A stretch of 64,000 nucleotides of DNA from assembly GCF_000711695.1 (NCBI RefSeq), contig NW_013546999.1:62001-126000 (forward strand). The letters are read 5' to 3'. This DNA comes from Tilletiaria anomala UBC 951. Taxonomy: Eukaryota > Basidiomycota > Exobasidiomycetes > Georgefischeriales > Tilletiariaceae. The position numbers and the translations under genes were made by a program. Positions 33,656-45,404 of the stretch are shown here, one piece after another. The notes under the pieces were generated by a model. It was not told the DNA's origin and did no database searches. It saw only the letters and a program-made list of their open reading frames with translations. The first letter of the stretch is position 1. Each line of letters starts with the position of its first letter.

Positions 33656-36469
33656 CTACATGCAGTGTGCAAAATCTACTTCGCTTTTGCCTGTTTCTTC
33701 ATACCTGTCGTGTGCCGGGGCTTCGTCCGCCGCGTCGAACTCGTGCGTCTTCATGTGGCGAGTAAGCTGATCGGACCTGGCGTAGGCGCGCCCGCAGATC
33801 TTGCACTCGTGGTTGCGCTCGCCGCTGTGGGTCTTCTTGTGCTTGGACAGGTTGCTGGCCTCCGCAAAGCAACGGTGGCAGACAGGGCAACGGAACGGCT
33901 TGTAGCCGGAGTGGACGCGCATGTGGTTGATCAGGCTGCCGCTGGTGGCGAAGCGCTTGTCGCAGCCCGGGTGCTCGCACGCGAACGGCCGGTCGCCGGT
34001 GTGCGTGCGCGCGTGCAGATGTAGGCCGGTCGCCTCGCTGAAGCGCGCGCCGCACTCGGCGCAGACGAACGGGCGGAAGTTGGTGTGCGTCGTCAAGTGC
34101 CGCTGCAGCTTTTGCCGCTGCTTGAAGATGCCCGCGGAGCCCTGAGCGGCGCGCGGACAGCCGCGCCAGCAGCACAAGTAGGTCGACAGGCCGGCGCCGA
34201 TGTGCGCATCGTTCAAGTGCTGATTGAGCGCGTCGGGCGTATCGAACGCGAGCTGGCAGGCGTCCCAGCAGCACGCGAACTTTTGGTTCCCTCCTGGAAC
34301 AGTGGCGCTTTGAGTCTTGATGGTGGATTTACTCTCACCTCTGGTTGCGCTCGAGGCAAGACTGACTACATCAAGGCTGCTGTAACTGGTACCAGGCGTG
34401 TCGTGTCCGTCCCCCCCTCCTCCTTGTTCTTCTCCCTGATTGTCCGATACGCTTCCCCCCCGAGAGATATCGCTGCCGACGGTGCTATCGAGCCCATCGT
34501 CGCTCGCATGCCGGCCCTTGGGCGCGGCCAAAGAGCTCGACGCAGAGCTTTCCTCTCGCGGTCGCTTACTAAGCATGGACGGTGCATGGGCGTCTCCGTT
34601 TGAGGACGCCTCGTGGACGCTTGGCGGCCGCGGGGGTGGCGGTGGCGGCGCGGCAAGCAAGGGGGTAAGGTGCGTGCGCTGCACGTGGTCGACGAGCCGG
34701 TGCGCGGCCGTGTAGCTAGCCGTGCAGCGCGACCACTGGCACGTGAACACGCGCAGCTTGCGCGGCGTTGCGCAGTCGGGCGTTGCGTGGGTGTGCGTGT
34801 GCACAGCGGTCCGGTGCAGTTCCGCCGCCGCCGAGGGGGGGCGTGGAAGTGCGTGCGAGTCAGCATGCGAGGGAGAGCGAGCGCAGGTGTGCGTAGGGAG
34901 ATTCGTGCGCACGCGGACATGTGCGGCGCTGCATGCACGGCTATGGTGCGGCTGTGGAGGAGGGGGCGGATTAGGGTGGAGCGCCTGGGTGGCTTGATGC
35001 ACCTGCAAGCAGGCGCGAGTCGTCCTCTTCCGCTTTCCGCTCACACGCTCGGGTACGGGCGCTGCGGCAGGGTCGTGCAGCGCGCCGCCATCTGTGGCGT
35101 TGCGTTGCTTCACGTCCTGGCCATGGCCGCCTCCACCGGACGCGTCGGACGCGCCAGACTGGTGCAAGTGCGGCTGGTCAATCGTGCAAGCGCCGTGCAC
35201 ACTGTCAAAAAAGAGCCACGAGGGGTCGAGGCAGTCGCTGGCGGTGCAGAGATTGCGCTCAAGCTGCGCGATGTCCAAGTTCGTAGCGTTCGTACTCGTG
35301 GATAAGACAATACTGGTGGGGAAGGGCACGAGCGTGGTGTGCTGCGTGGGTTTGGCGGCTGTCAGCGGCGGCCGGTCGAAGGCATTGGAGAAGGGTAAGG
35401 CGTATGTAAGGGAGGGTGTATGTAGGTGCGGCGGAAGCGGCACAACAGCGGGCTCGCTGCTGCTCGTCGGCACGGGGGTGGCTGCGACAGAGGTGGAAGC
35501 TGATGTGGAACCAGGGGTGGAAGCCGAGGCGGATGGAGGAGCGTTGTGGAACGGGTAATGCTCGTGCTCGTACCCTTGTCCATATTCGTGCTCTTGCTTT
35601 GGCTGCGCCTTTCCCTGTTCCTCGGCAGAGTGGTCGATATCGCAGCAGTAGTGGCTGAACCACATGGCATCGTGAGCGTGCAAGAAAGGATGCGCGAGCT
35701 CGCCGGCAACGGTGGCGTTGTCGTCATTCGTGCGAGTCAAGGCCAATGCCGGGCCCGGAGCCGAAGCGGAAGCCAGAGCCGGAGCGATGGGATCAGCTGC
35801 CGCCACGCCTTGGAGCTCGCAGCACAGCGCCGTCGCTGTGCTCGCTGAAACGGCGGCGGCGGCGGTGGGCAGGGGGAGGAGTAGCGGGGCGGGTGGTATC
35901 TGGCAGGCGGCATCGTCGCAGCACTCTACTGCAGGACTGAAGCGCACGTGGGGCGCCGAGGGCGGGGAAAGGCTCGCGGCGGCGGCGCAGCAGCAATCCA
36001 GCTGGCGGACGAGCAGGTCAGCCGGCAGGGAAGAAAATGAGCGAGATGGTGTCAGCCGAACACAGTGTTCAGCAGACAAAGCGGGGCCACTCACGAATGC
36101 CTGGAACGCGTCGGCACTCGTGCTTTCGTGCGGGACCGCGGCTGCGGCGGGCGCATCGTAGTCACAGTCGCAGTCGCAGCAAGCTGCGACGTGGTGGTTG
36201 TCCGGTGTGGTGGCAGCGGGCAGACGGCAGCACGGGTCGGCGCAGGCACTCTCTGGTGCTAGTGCTGGGGACGATGACGACGGGTTGCAGCAAGCGGATG
36301 CTGGTGAAGCGATCAGGGTCGGCGCGGGTGGATGTGGGATTGGGCGCGGGTGTCGCTGTTGCTCTGCTGGCATCGTCTGCGGCGTCTGGGCGTGGTCGCT
36401 CTGCAGCCAGCAGCAGCGGTCAGACACTGCGGATATTTGATTGGCGTGGGTGGGGATAAGAGACAGCAT
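33656..36469 (-). CDS. C2H2 zinc-finger transcription factor, ZAP1-like
   Basis: Single open frame, 937 aa. Six C2H2 fingers occupy about residues 725-905: CCWDAC..., CCWRGC... ending KQRQKLQRHLTTH, CAECGARFSEATGLHLHART, CEHPGCDKRFATSGSL, CPVCHRCFAEASNLSKHKKT and CKICGRAYARSDQLTRHMKT. A seventh, CQWSRCTASYTAAHRL with DHVQRTH, lies near residue 600. The order, with two WxxC-type fingers followed by a QRQKL finger and four canonical ones, is like Zap1, the zinc-responsive activator of S. cerevisiae. The N-terminal half is studded with Cys pairs and His (ACCDCDCDYD, LDCCC, VECCDD, HYCCDIDH), which would suit metal sensing. Regulation by zinc is inference. A 93-nt segment, 36094-36002, has GTGAGT and CCGCCAG ends and no stop, so it may be an in-frame intron. 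A similar shorter candidate precedes the fingers. Confidence 0.85.
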   Translation of the reverse strand: MLSLIPTHANQISAVSDRCCWLQSDHAQTPQTMPAEQQRHPRPIPHPPAPTLIASPASACCNPSSSSPALAPESACADPCCRLPAATTPDNHHVAACCDCDCDYDAPAAAAVPHESTSADAFQAFVSGPALSAEHCVRLTPSRSFSSLPADLLVRQLDCCCAAAASLSPPSAPHVRFSPAVECCDDAACQIPPAPLLLPLPTAAAAVSASTATALCCELQGVAAADPIAPALASASAPGPALALTRTNDDNATVAGELAHPFLHAHDAMWFSHYCCDIDHSAEEQGKAQPKQEHEYGQGYEHEHYPFHNAPPSASASTPGSTSASTSVAATPVPTSSSEPAVVPLPPHLHTPSLTYALPFSNAFDRPPLTAAKPTQHTTLVPFPTSIVLSTSTNATNLDIAQLERNLCTASDCLDPSWLFFDSVHGACTIDQPHLHQSGASDASGGGGHGQDVKQRNATDGGALHDPAAAPVPERVSGKRKRTTRACLQVHQATQALHPNPPPPPQPHHSRACSAAHVRVRTNLPTHTCARSPSHADSHALPRPPSAAAELHRTAVHTHTHATPDCATPRKLRVFTCQWSRCTASYTAAHRLVDHVQRTHLTPLLAAPPPPPPRPPSVHEASSNGDAHAPSMLSKRPREESSASSSLAAPKGRHASDDGLDSTVGSDISRGGSVSDNQGEEQGGGGDGHDTPGTSYSSLDVVSLASSATRGESKSTIKTQSATVPGGNQKFACCWDACQLAFDTPDALNQHLNDAHIGAGLSTYLCCWRGCPRAAQGSAGIFKQRQKLQRHLTTHTNFRPFVCAECGARFSEATGLHLHARTHTGDRPFACEHPGCDKRFATSGSLINHMRVHSGYKPFRCPVCHRCFAEASNLSKHKKTHSGERNHECKICGRAYARSDQLTRHMKTHEFDAADEAPAHDRYEETGKSEVDFAHCM

Positions 36470-36555
36470 TGGCGTGGCTCTGCTGCTGCTCTAACTCTGT
36501 CTTGCCCGAGAAAGCCAGGGGACATAGTAATTTTAAGAGAGATATTCTGCAGCTG

Positions 36556-36591
36556 GACCAGAATCAGGACCAGAATCAGGATCAGAATCAA
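36556..36591. repeat. 12-nt tandem repeat, three copies
   Basis: Two perfect copies of GACCAGAATCAG followed by GATCAGAATCAA, 87-122 bp upstream of the ZAP1-like ATG on the opposite strand. Confidence 0.9.
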
Positions 36592-36678
36592 TGGTACCTT
36601 CGCGGCTCTCACCCCATCAATAAATCATCTATGATATTTGCATTAGCATATCGCACGCACCCTTCCGGTCAAGCGCAC

Positions 36679-36688
36679 GTCACGTGAC
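36679..36688. promoter_or_regulatory. Palindromic E-box-type element GTCACGTGAC
   Basis: Second copy in the window of the perfect 10-bp palindrome with a CACGTG core, 210 bp upstream of the ZAP1-like ATG. Likely a bHLH factor site; not proven. Confidence 0.4.
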
Positions 36689-37049
36689 TGCTCCCTCAGT
36701 CTGCTCAGGTGTCGATGCCAATGCAACCCATCGCATAGCCCACCCACCCCCCGCCCTCGGGCTCAACATGCTGTCGCCGCCCCGTGCCTGCTGGACCATG
36801 CAGTGTGCATACGACGAGTACGTAGCATGTATCACTCGCGGCCGCACGTCTCTTGCCACCTTGCCGTGGAAAGCCACCGAGCTCCTCGAATCTCCTCCAT
36901 GTTCTCAAGTGCGCAGGCCGCTGCAGCATGGCTGGCCCCATCACGGGTCTTCATATTTGGGGGAGTGCTTACATAAGCATTGTCGGAGGAATTGACGGCC
37001 ATTCGCATTCTAGCGCCGAGGACGCTTGCCGGCAACCTAGCCAGTCAGC

Positions 37050-37990
37050 GACATGGCCCTCCAGCTGCAGAAGGCCAACACGCCCTATTTGACGTTCGCG
37101 AAGTACATCATGCGCTCGTTTTCGATCGATCCGACCAAGGAAGAAGACGGGCTTTGACAGGTATCGATGCGCATCGCCGAGCTCGAGGAGTGCAAGTAAA
37201 TGCTGCAGCGCCTCAACGACGGCGAGGGCTACGAGCTCTACCTCCAATCGACGTGTGGCCTGGGATCCAAGCTGGCTGGGAAGCGCTTCCGCGCAACTCG
37301 ATCTTCGCCGACCCGGTACGCAAGCTGGACATGCAGTTCCTGCTCATCTTTAGTCACTGCTTTGGACGCAGCACGGCCACGCAGGCGCAGTGCACAATCG
37401 CCCCGCCGTTTGCCGCTACCATCTTGCTCGATCCGTGGATAGAGCCGCTGCTGCTCACGCATCCGAATTCCGTGAATGTGCGCGGCGTGTGGGGTGCGCT
37501 GCAGCCAGCGCTGAAGGTGTCCGGGGAACCCTCCTCTCCCCGCTTTGCCAGATCGTCGCGCCGCTGTACGTCATGAATCCCGAGCCGTTCGCCGGGTGAC
37601 GCGAGTCCTTCACCAAGCCCAAGGAGATATGCCACGACGCGCGGGAAGCCAACGCAGAGAATCACGACTGGCTTATGACCCTCTGCGGCTCGGCGAATTT
37701 CGATTACTCCGACTACCACTCATTTTGTCCCACCTCTTTCGCTCCGTCGTGGGCCCGAACGCGTGAGTCGCGCTGCGCGGATGAACAAGTGCAAGGCCAC
37801 TGTCTGCCGCCGCATAGTGTTTGTGCGCATTCCAGGACGATCGCGAACTTCTTCCAGGCAATTTTCACTCAAATGAACCTGTTGCGGCCACGCTTCCGCG
37901 AGCAGGGAGAGCAGTCAACGGCGGTCGAAGCAACAGGAGTCATGAGCCACGACCATCCGCAGCACAACGAAAACGGCGGCGAGGACGGCA
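37050..37990 (+). pseudogene. Decayed platelet-activating-factor acetylhydrolase-like gene
   Basis: Fragments in shifting plus-strand frames match the C-terminal half of the PAF-acetylhydrolase family (serine phospholipase A2, alpha/beta hydrolase). They are LQKANTPYLTFAKYIMRSFS, then RIAELEECK, a stop, and MLQRLNDGEGYELYLQST (37150-37255); LLIFSHCFGRSTATQ (about 37345); ATILLDPWIEPLLL (about 37420); QIVAPLYVMNPEPFAG (about 37550); and HDWLMTLCGSANFDYSDYHS (about 37665). A leftover intron (37764-37841) still has GTGAGT and CATTCCAG ends and joins RTIANFFQAIFTQMN. The nucleophile motif GHSFGG is replaced by SHCFGR, so Ser became Cys, and the His of GS-H-SD is Asn. With at least two stops, frame changes and no N-terminal half, the gene is broken. 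Family assignment is by motif memory; confidence is moderate. Confidence 0.7.
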
Positions 37991-38154
37991 GTGAATGGTA
38001 ACACGGTCAGCCAAGGCAGCGCCCACGGCCGGTGCTCCGCGCCATCCGCATGCCCAACCGGCGAGGCTAGCTCTCCACAGCTACCGTGACGCCTGAAAAA
38101 GAGTAGGTTGATATCGGATTCGCGTCGGAGGCAAAAGAAGCGCCCCTTCCACAA

Positions 38155-38590
38155 TGGCAGAAGTGGCGGCAAACGGCTTCGGCGAAGTCGTCAGAGGCCG
38201 AGGACGAGGTGGTCTACGTCTCCCAGGCAGACGCCGAAGCGATGAACGGTAGTGCGCGTGACGCTCTGGCAGATGATGACAAGGAAGAGAAAGTGGAGAT
38301 ACTTGCCGATGGCGGCGACGAAGCGACGGATCATGAAGTGAAGCAAGGGGAAGACACCAAAGTGTTGCAAGTCCCTTTCACCAAGTCTCAATGCCAGGAG
38401 GATCGGAGATGTCGACGCGTATCGCACACCACCCGGCAATCTGGTCGGCAAGCGCAGGGCGACAGACGAGTGCATTGACTTTGCTGAGGGTGATCAGTAT
38501 CTCCAGATGCAAGGCGATGCGGACGATGATGCCGCCGAGGTGCAGCGGCATACGCAGACGCTCAGCTTTCGCCTGCCGTACAAGCGCATC
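38155..38590 (+). pseudogene. Unrecognised decayed coding fragment
   Basis: Two adjacent plus-strand frames read like real protein but do not connect. One is an acidic stretch (about 38172-38390) containing EDEVVYVSQADAEAM and DDKEEKVEILADGGDEATDH. The other (about 38405-38590) contains YRTPPGNLVGKRRATDECID and QTLSFRLPYKRIKT. An ATG at 38155 opens a third frame that stops after about 30 codons. I recognise no family. Lying directly behind the PAF-acetylhydrolase remnant, it may be the tail of the same decayed locus or a second relic. An intact gene with unusual introns cannot be excluded. Confidence 0.35.
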
Positions 38591-38819
38591 AAGACACACT
38601 CTCTGTTCGCTTTTTTTGCTGCACGCGCAAGGCCTCAATCCAGGACTCGCCCAGCCTGGCAAGGTGCTGTGCCACCGATATTAGCAGGACGTGCATCTTC
38701 ATGTAATACCCCTCCTGGGCACAAGAATGTATATGCGCTGTTTTGTGCAGCCAAAGGCGAAGTACCCAGGCAGAGCAACGCAGCACAGCACAGCGCAGCG
38801 GAATCTCACTCTTCCGTTT

Positions 38820-40610
<1,791 letters not shown>

Positions 40611-41210
40611 CTTTTAGATTGTGTCTTTGCCTGGACCGATCTACCTAGGCTTCCATGCGTTATTGGTACCTTGCGATCTCGGTGAGAAGAGGATTCGAAG
40701 CGGGAGAATGAGCTATATCCTCAGCGTGTATCGTCCAACCAATTACAGCTGAGGTGTTGGTTGTGCTGTGAAAGGATGACGAGGCCACTTGTTGCGAGGC
40801 CTGTGGCAAACTAGGGTTATTGTTGCACCCTCATGCGCACACCAGCAGCGGCGCCGCATCTGTCGAGCTGAGCGAACACCAGCCAAGAAGGCGGCGGCCG
40901 CTCAACCCTGCCTGCGCCTGCGCCGCCGTGCGCACAGCGTATTCTGGTCTTCATCGAGACAGGTTCAGGGGGGGATGCTCCAATTCGAGGTCAATATCGG
41001 GTCAGCATCCTCTTCGTTACAACAATTCTCGACTCCAGGATTGTTGAAGCAGCTTCAGCTTTTGTGCATAGGATAGAACGACCGACGAGCAGTGTTCCTT
41101 GGCCGGTCACAGGCGTAGCAGCAGACTCCACCACTGGCCCCTTTTCTGCCTTCCCGAGGGTCACCCAACACCTGTCCACTTTAGCCCCAAACCGGGTCCC
41201 ATCGCCCGCC
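40611..41210. other. Bidirectional promoter interval between RPT1 and VMA1, 600 bp
   Basis: Divergent starts on both sides. A telobox-like CTAGGGTT lies at 40811-40818. The side next to VMA1 is pyrimidine-rich just before the ATG. No coding frame is supported. Confidence 0.6.
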
Positions 41211-43278
41211 ATGTCCAAGCAACTCCCAAAGATCCGCGATGAGGAGCGCGAGTCCCGCATGGGTTCCGTTTTTGGCGTCTCGGGTCCCGTCGTTGTTGCA
41301 GAGAACATGATCGGATCCTCCATGCACGAGCTCGTCCGCGTCGGTCATGACGAACTTGTCGGTGAGATCATCCGGATCGACAAAGACAAGGTCACCATTC
41401 AGGTCTACGAGGAAACATCGGGCGTCAGCGTTGGTGATCCCGTCTTGAGCACACGAAAGCCGCTCAGTGTCGAGCTTGGCCCAGGTCTTATGGAGAACAT
41501 CTACGATGGTGCGCATCACACACCAGGACTAGCGATCCGCTTTCCAGAGTTCCTTTCCATTGGCTGACCTGGTGCTTACCGATCTTTTGTCTGTGCTGCT
41601 TACCAGGTATTCAACGCCCGCTAGAATCCATTCAGAAGAAGAGTGGTGGCATCTATATTCGTGAGTGCTTTATGCTGACGCAGAATGGACATTTAACTCA
41701 TCAACATGGCTCCAATCCACACAGCTCGCGGTATCAACACCCAAGCCTTGAACAGGGAGCTACAATGGGACTTCAAGCCGGTCAGCTTCAAGGTCGGTGA
41801 CCACATCTCTGGCGGTGATATCTACGGAAGCGTTTACGAGAATGCGCTGGTCAAGGACCACAAGATCATGCTCGGGCCACGAGCAATGGGTACCGTCACT
41901 TACATTGCCGAAAAGGGGTCGTACAACGTAGACGACGTCATCCTCGAGACAGAGTTTCAAGGCAAGAAGACCAAGCATACAATGTGCCAGCTCTGGCCTG
42001 TTCGCGCACCGCGACCGACCGCCGAGAAGCTTACTGCTAGCAACCCACTGCTCACTGGACAGCGTATCCTCGACTCGCTCTTCCCTTGCATCCAGGGTGG
42101 TACCACTGCCATCCCAGGCGCATTTGGCTGTGGCAAGACAGTCATCTCACAAGCCCTCTCCAAGTACTCGAACTCCGACATTATTACCTACGTCGGGTAT
42201 GTATGTGCGAACTGGTCGTGGCTGTATTCATGCGCTGATGTGATCTTTCTTTCCCCCCCGTTACAGATGTGGCGAGCGCGGCAACGAAATGGCAGAGGTA
42301 CTTGCCGAGTTTCCAGAGCTTACACTGCAGCGCGAAGGCGAGGAACACCCGATCATGAAGCGAACGACGCTGGTGGCCAACACGTCCAACATGCCCGTCG
42401 CAGCGCGTGAGGCGTCCATCTACACTGGCATCACGCTGTCCGAGTACTTCCGAGACCAAGGCTACAACGTCGCTATGATGGCCGACTCGACGTCGCGATG
42501 GGCGGAAGCCCTGCGTGAGATCTCCGGTCGTCTGGCCGAGATGCCCGCCGACTCGGGCTACCCGGCGTACCTGGGTGCCAAGCTGGCGTCGTTCTACGAG
42601 CGTGCCGGCCGGGTCACCTGCTTGGGCAGTCCTGGTCGTGAAGGATCTGTTTCCATTGTCGGCGCTGTCTCGCCGCCCGGTGGAGACTTTTCAGACCCAG
42701 TCACGTCGTCTACGCTCGGTATCGTCGGCGCATTCTGGGGCTTGGACAAGAAGCTCGCGCAGCGGAAGCACTTCCCCTCGGTCAACTGGGACCTGTCGTA
42801 CTCCAATTACCTCAACGCACTCGAGCCGTTCTATGAAAAGTCGAACCCTGGCTTTGTCCAGTACCGCTCGCAGGCCAAGGCGCTGCTGCAGAAGGACACG
42901 GAGCTCGCCGAGATTGTACAGCTAGTCGGCAAGTCTGCGCTGGGCGAGGGGGACAAGGTGACACTCGATGTGGCAACGATGTTCAAGAACGACTTTTTGG
43001 CGCAGAACGGTATCTCCGAGTACGACGCCTACTCGCCGTTCAGCAAGACGGCGGCCATGCTCAAGAACATGATTGACTACCACGAGAAGGCCCAGGCGGC
43101 CATCGCCAACAACCCTGAGATGACGTGGGCGCGCATCAAGGACCACACCTCGGACACCCTCTACAGGCTCACACAACAGAAGTTTGAGAGCCCCAAGGAC
43201 GGCGAGAAGGCGTATCTCGACAAGTACGAAAAGCTGTCCAACGACATTGCCGAGGCGTTCCGCACGCTCTCGGATTAG
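41211..43278 (+). CDS. VMA1: V-type H+-ATPase catalytic subunit A
   Basis: Catalytic subunit of the V1 sector, which hydrolyses ATP to acidify vacuoles and endosomes. Exons: 41211-41508, 41607-41660, 41725-42196, 42267-43278; the sum is 1,836 nt, 611 aa. The chain begins [20 protein letters not shown] and carries [19 protein letters not shown], Walker [14 protein letters not shown], and [18 protein letters not shown] joined across intron 3. [20 protein letters not shown] and [18 protein letters not shown] follow. No intein interrupts the nucleotide-binding region, unlike S. cerevisiae VMA1. Introns are 64-98 nt. Length matches fungal orthologues. Confidence 0.97.
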
Positions 43279-43643
43279 AAGGAGAAGGGAGCATTCCATC
43301 ACTTCTTGCGCGCTGCGTTTGCTCACTCGCTTAAGCAGCGCGAACCTTTTAGATCATTCATGTATGCGCGGTGGAGATTCATTCGTTCTCATTGCTCTTC
43401 GATTCGTGACCGCGTATGATTGTGATCCAATACGGGGTTGGGAGTAAGAGTTGCATACACACCATCCATATGGAACGAATGTCTGTTGGCGGGGCGTGGA
43501 GCTACTTAAAAGCCCTTCGCCCAGCCACCTTTCCTGGGAGGCGAGGGCGTGCGAGAAAGAAAGAAAAAGGTTAAAAGTGTGGACATCAGCTAGGCTGAAC
43601 CGGGAAGAAAGCGAGGAGGAACAGAGCCCAGCCTCCGGTCCGC
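43279..43643. other. Convergent 3' intergenic interval, 365 bp
   Basis: Between the stops of VMA1 and the GLTP gene; probably 3' UTRs only. Confidence 0.7.
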
Positions 43644-44689
43644 TCACACGTAGAAATTTTGTAGCTGCTTGACTATCTTCTCGAGGCCTTGCAGCCAGTG
43701 TTCGAGCTCCTCCTCGACCTTGGCGGGCGGATTGCCGAGCTTGGTGTAGAAGTCTTGTCTGTACGGGCATGCTTTCATCGCGAGCTGTGTTACGACATAT
43801 ATTCAGGGCGAAGAAGGGGTAAATCAGCCTCAGTCTTGATTGCGAGACGGGACGGAGAGGCAGCAACGTTGCATGACCGACGTTGTTTACTCACACTAAA
43901 GACTGGGCGAATGACGAACGAGTGATGCTGCTGGAGTGAACTTTCATATGCTTTTGTGAAGCTCGCGCTGAGCTGTTCTGACTTGTCGGATATTGATCTT
44001 CGTAATGCTTGGGCGGTAAAGTCGAGTCCTCTGTGTGCGTGCAGGTCGGCCAGTCAAAAAGATGTAAATGGATTAAATGGATTGGCATGGCATGCGGTTG
44101 ATGTCAGTATGCAGATTCCATGGCCAGAAATGCATGTCGTCACGTTACCTCAGCAGCCACATTAGCCCTTCGCTTGCTGGTCGCTTCTTGGCCGCCTCGC
44201 CGGGCTTGCCCTCGTTTTCAATGAGCTGCTCGAGTGTCGCAGACTGCGTCGGTGCAGTGAGGAGCCTCTCCCGGATTTTCTGCGCACACCAACGTGGCGG
44301 AGTGTATTCTCTCGAGTCAGATATCGAAATCACTATGATTTCCAAAACTGGAGCAGGTACCAAGGGGAACGCACCTTCAAATTACCATTCATGTCATTCT
44401 GAACGACGCTGAATGCAGCGCTTCCGAGCAGGCCGAGCAGGTTGACGAGCCCCTCGGTCGCCTCGAGGAAGGCAGAGGTGTCCACGCCTGCCTCGATTGG
44501 CACGTCCGCATAGGACTGTGAGAGCGAGCGGAAGATATCAGAGGCATGTCAGTGTCCCAAAAGACAATCCGGAGCTCTAGCGACGTCGAGCGGCCAGGGG
44601 CAGAGCAGGCCTGGAAAGGGTTGTTCCATTCTGACGACCGAGGGCCGCGGCGTACGCACTTTTTTGATAGTGTCAAAGTAGGTCGACAT
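43644..44689 (-). CDS. Glycolipid transfer protein (GLTP family)
   Basis: Small cytosolic protein that moves glycosphingolipids between membranes. Exons: 44689-44660 (30 nt), 44515-44375, 44279-44149, 44030-43895, 43784-43644; the sum is 579 nt, 192 aa, close to the family's 200. Headgroup-binding residues are visible across splice junctions: Asp, Asn and Lys in QNDMNGNLKKIRERL, Trp in GLMWLLRGLDF, and His in LQQHHSFVIRPVFSLAMKAC. The N-terminus is short, MSTYFDTIKK, followed by SYADVPIEAGVDTSAFLEAT. Introns are 95-144 nt, longer than the local average. Fungal homologues are linked to glucosylceramide handling and, in filamentous fungi, to self-recognition (HET-C2); whether this one shares that role is unknown. 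Confidence 0.92.
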
Positions 44690-45404
44690 CTTGTTCCTCC
44701 TGTATAACCTTCCGTCTATGCGCTCTTGCGAATGGTGCTCCTTGACTTGGCGGCTGGTCTCCTTGCAAGGGGCGATTTGGTGATGATGCTTGCGTTGGAG
44801 GATGGTTGGTATGTATGCATCAAGCGCGCACCAGTGACCCATGCGACCGCAGAGAGTGACCGACTACATGATGGGGTTTGCTTTCTCTACTGCCGCCTGT
44901 TGGCCCCTCATCGGCCCCTTGCGCGGTACGCGAGCAGCTCTGGGCACGCGGTGATATAGTTCCACGCTTGCCAGAACGAGGAAACGGATAATCGGGACTA
45001 GACACCAGCCGCTGGCCCGAGCCTCGAGCGCAGATCGGAGAAGACGGCTGCTGTTACATACCTTCTTGCGCACAGGCCAAGAGGTCCACGGCTCAGGGCG
45101 GAACAAGCGCTCTCAAAGTTCGGTTGAGTTGGGTGCCAGGACCGGCTGAGAGAAATCAGCTGTGAGACGAGTTCTAGTGATCACTGGGATCTCGGGGCAT
45201 GTCTCGGTGCACAGTCCCACATTCCATCCAACATTCAACACACCACTTCCTTCTTCAGCCGATGATCAACTTGGGCTTCTCTCCGTTCTCGCATTGTCCT
45301 TTTCCTCTACTTGTGAGACCGACATCAATCTTTCTGTGCCCTCGACGTCCACAAAAAGTCAAGTTTCGCACTGTCAAAAGAAGCATTGCAAACCAACAGC
45401 AATC
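44690..45404. other. Bidirectional promoter interval between GLTP and FBA1, 715 bp
   Basis: A long pyrimidine-rich leader (45220-45340) precedes the aldolase ATG, typical of strongly expressed fungal genes. No coding frame is supported. Confidence 0.65.

Larger units (their letters stand above)
36470..37049. other. Intergenic interval, 580 bp, promoter of the ZAP1-like gene
   Basis: It contains a 12-nt tandem repeat (36556-36591) close to the ZAP1-like start and the palindrome GTCACGTGAC (36679-36688). The far side borders the PAF-acetylhydrolase pseudogene, whose 5' half is missing here. Confidence 0.6.

Noticed and set aside
42100-42300. Possible intein in VMA1
   Set aside because: The Walker A region continues directly into the next conserved block after a 70-nt intron; there is no endonuclease or splicing domain.
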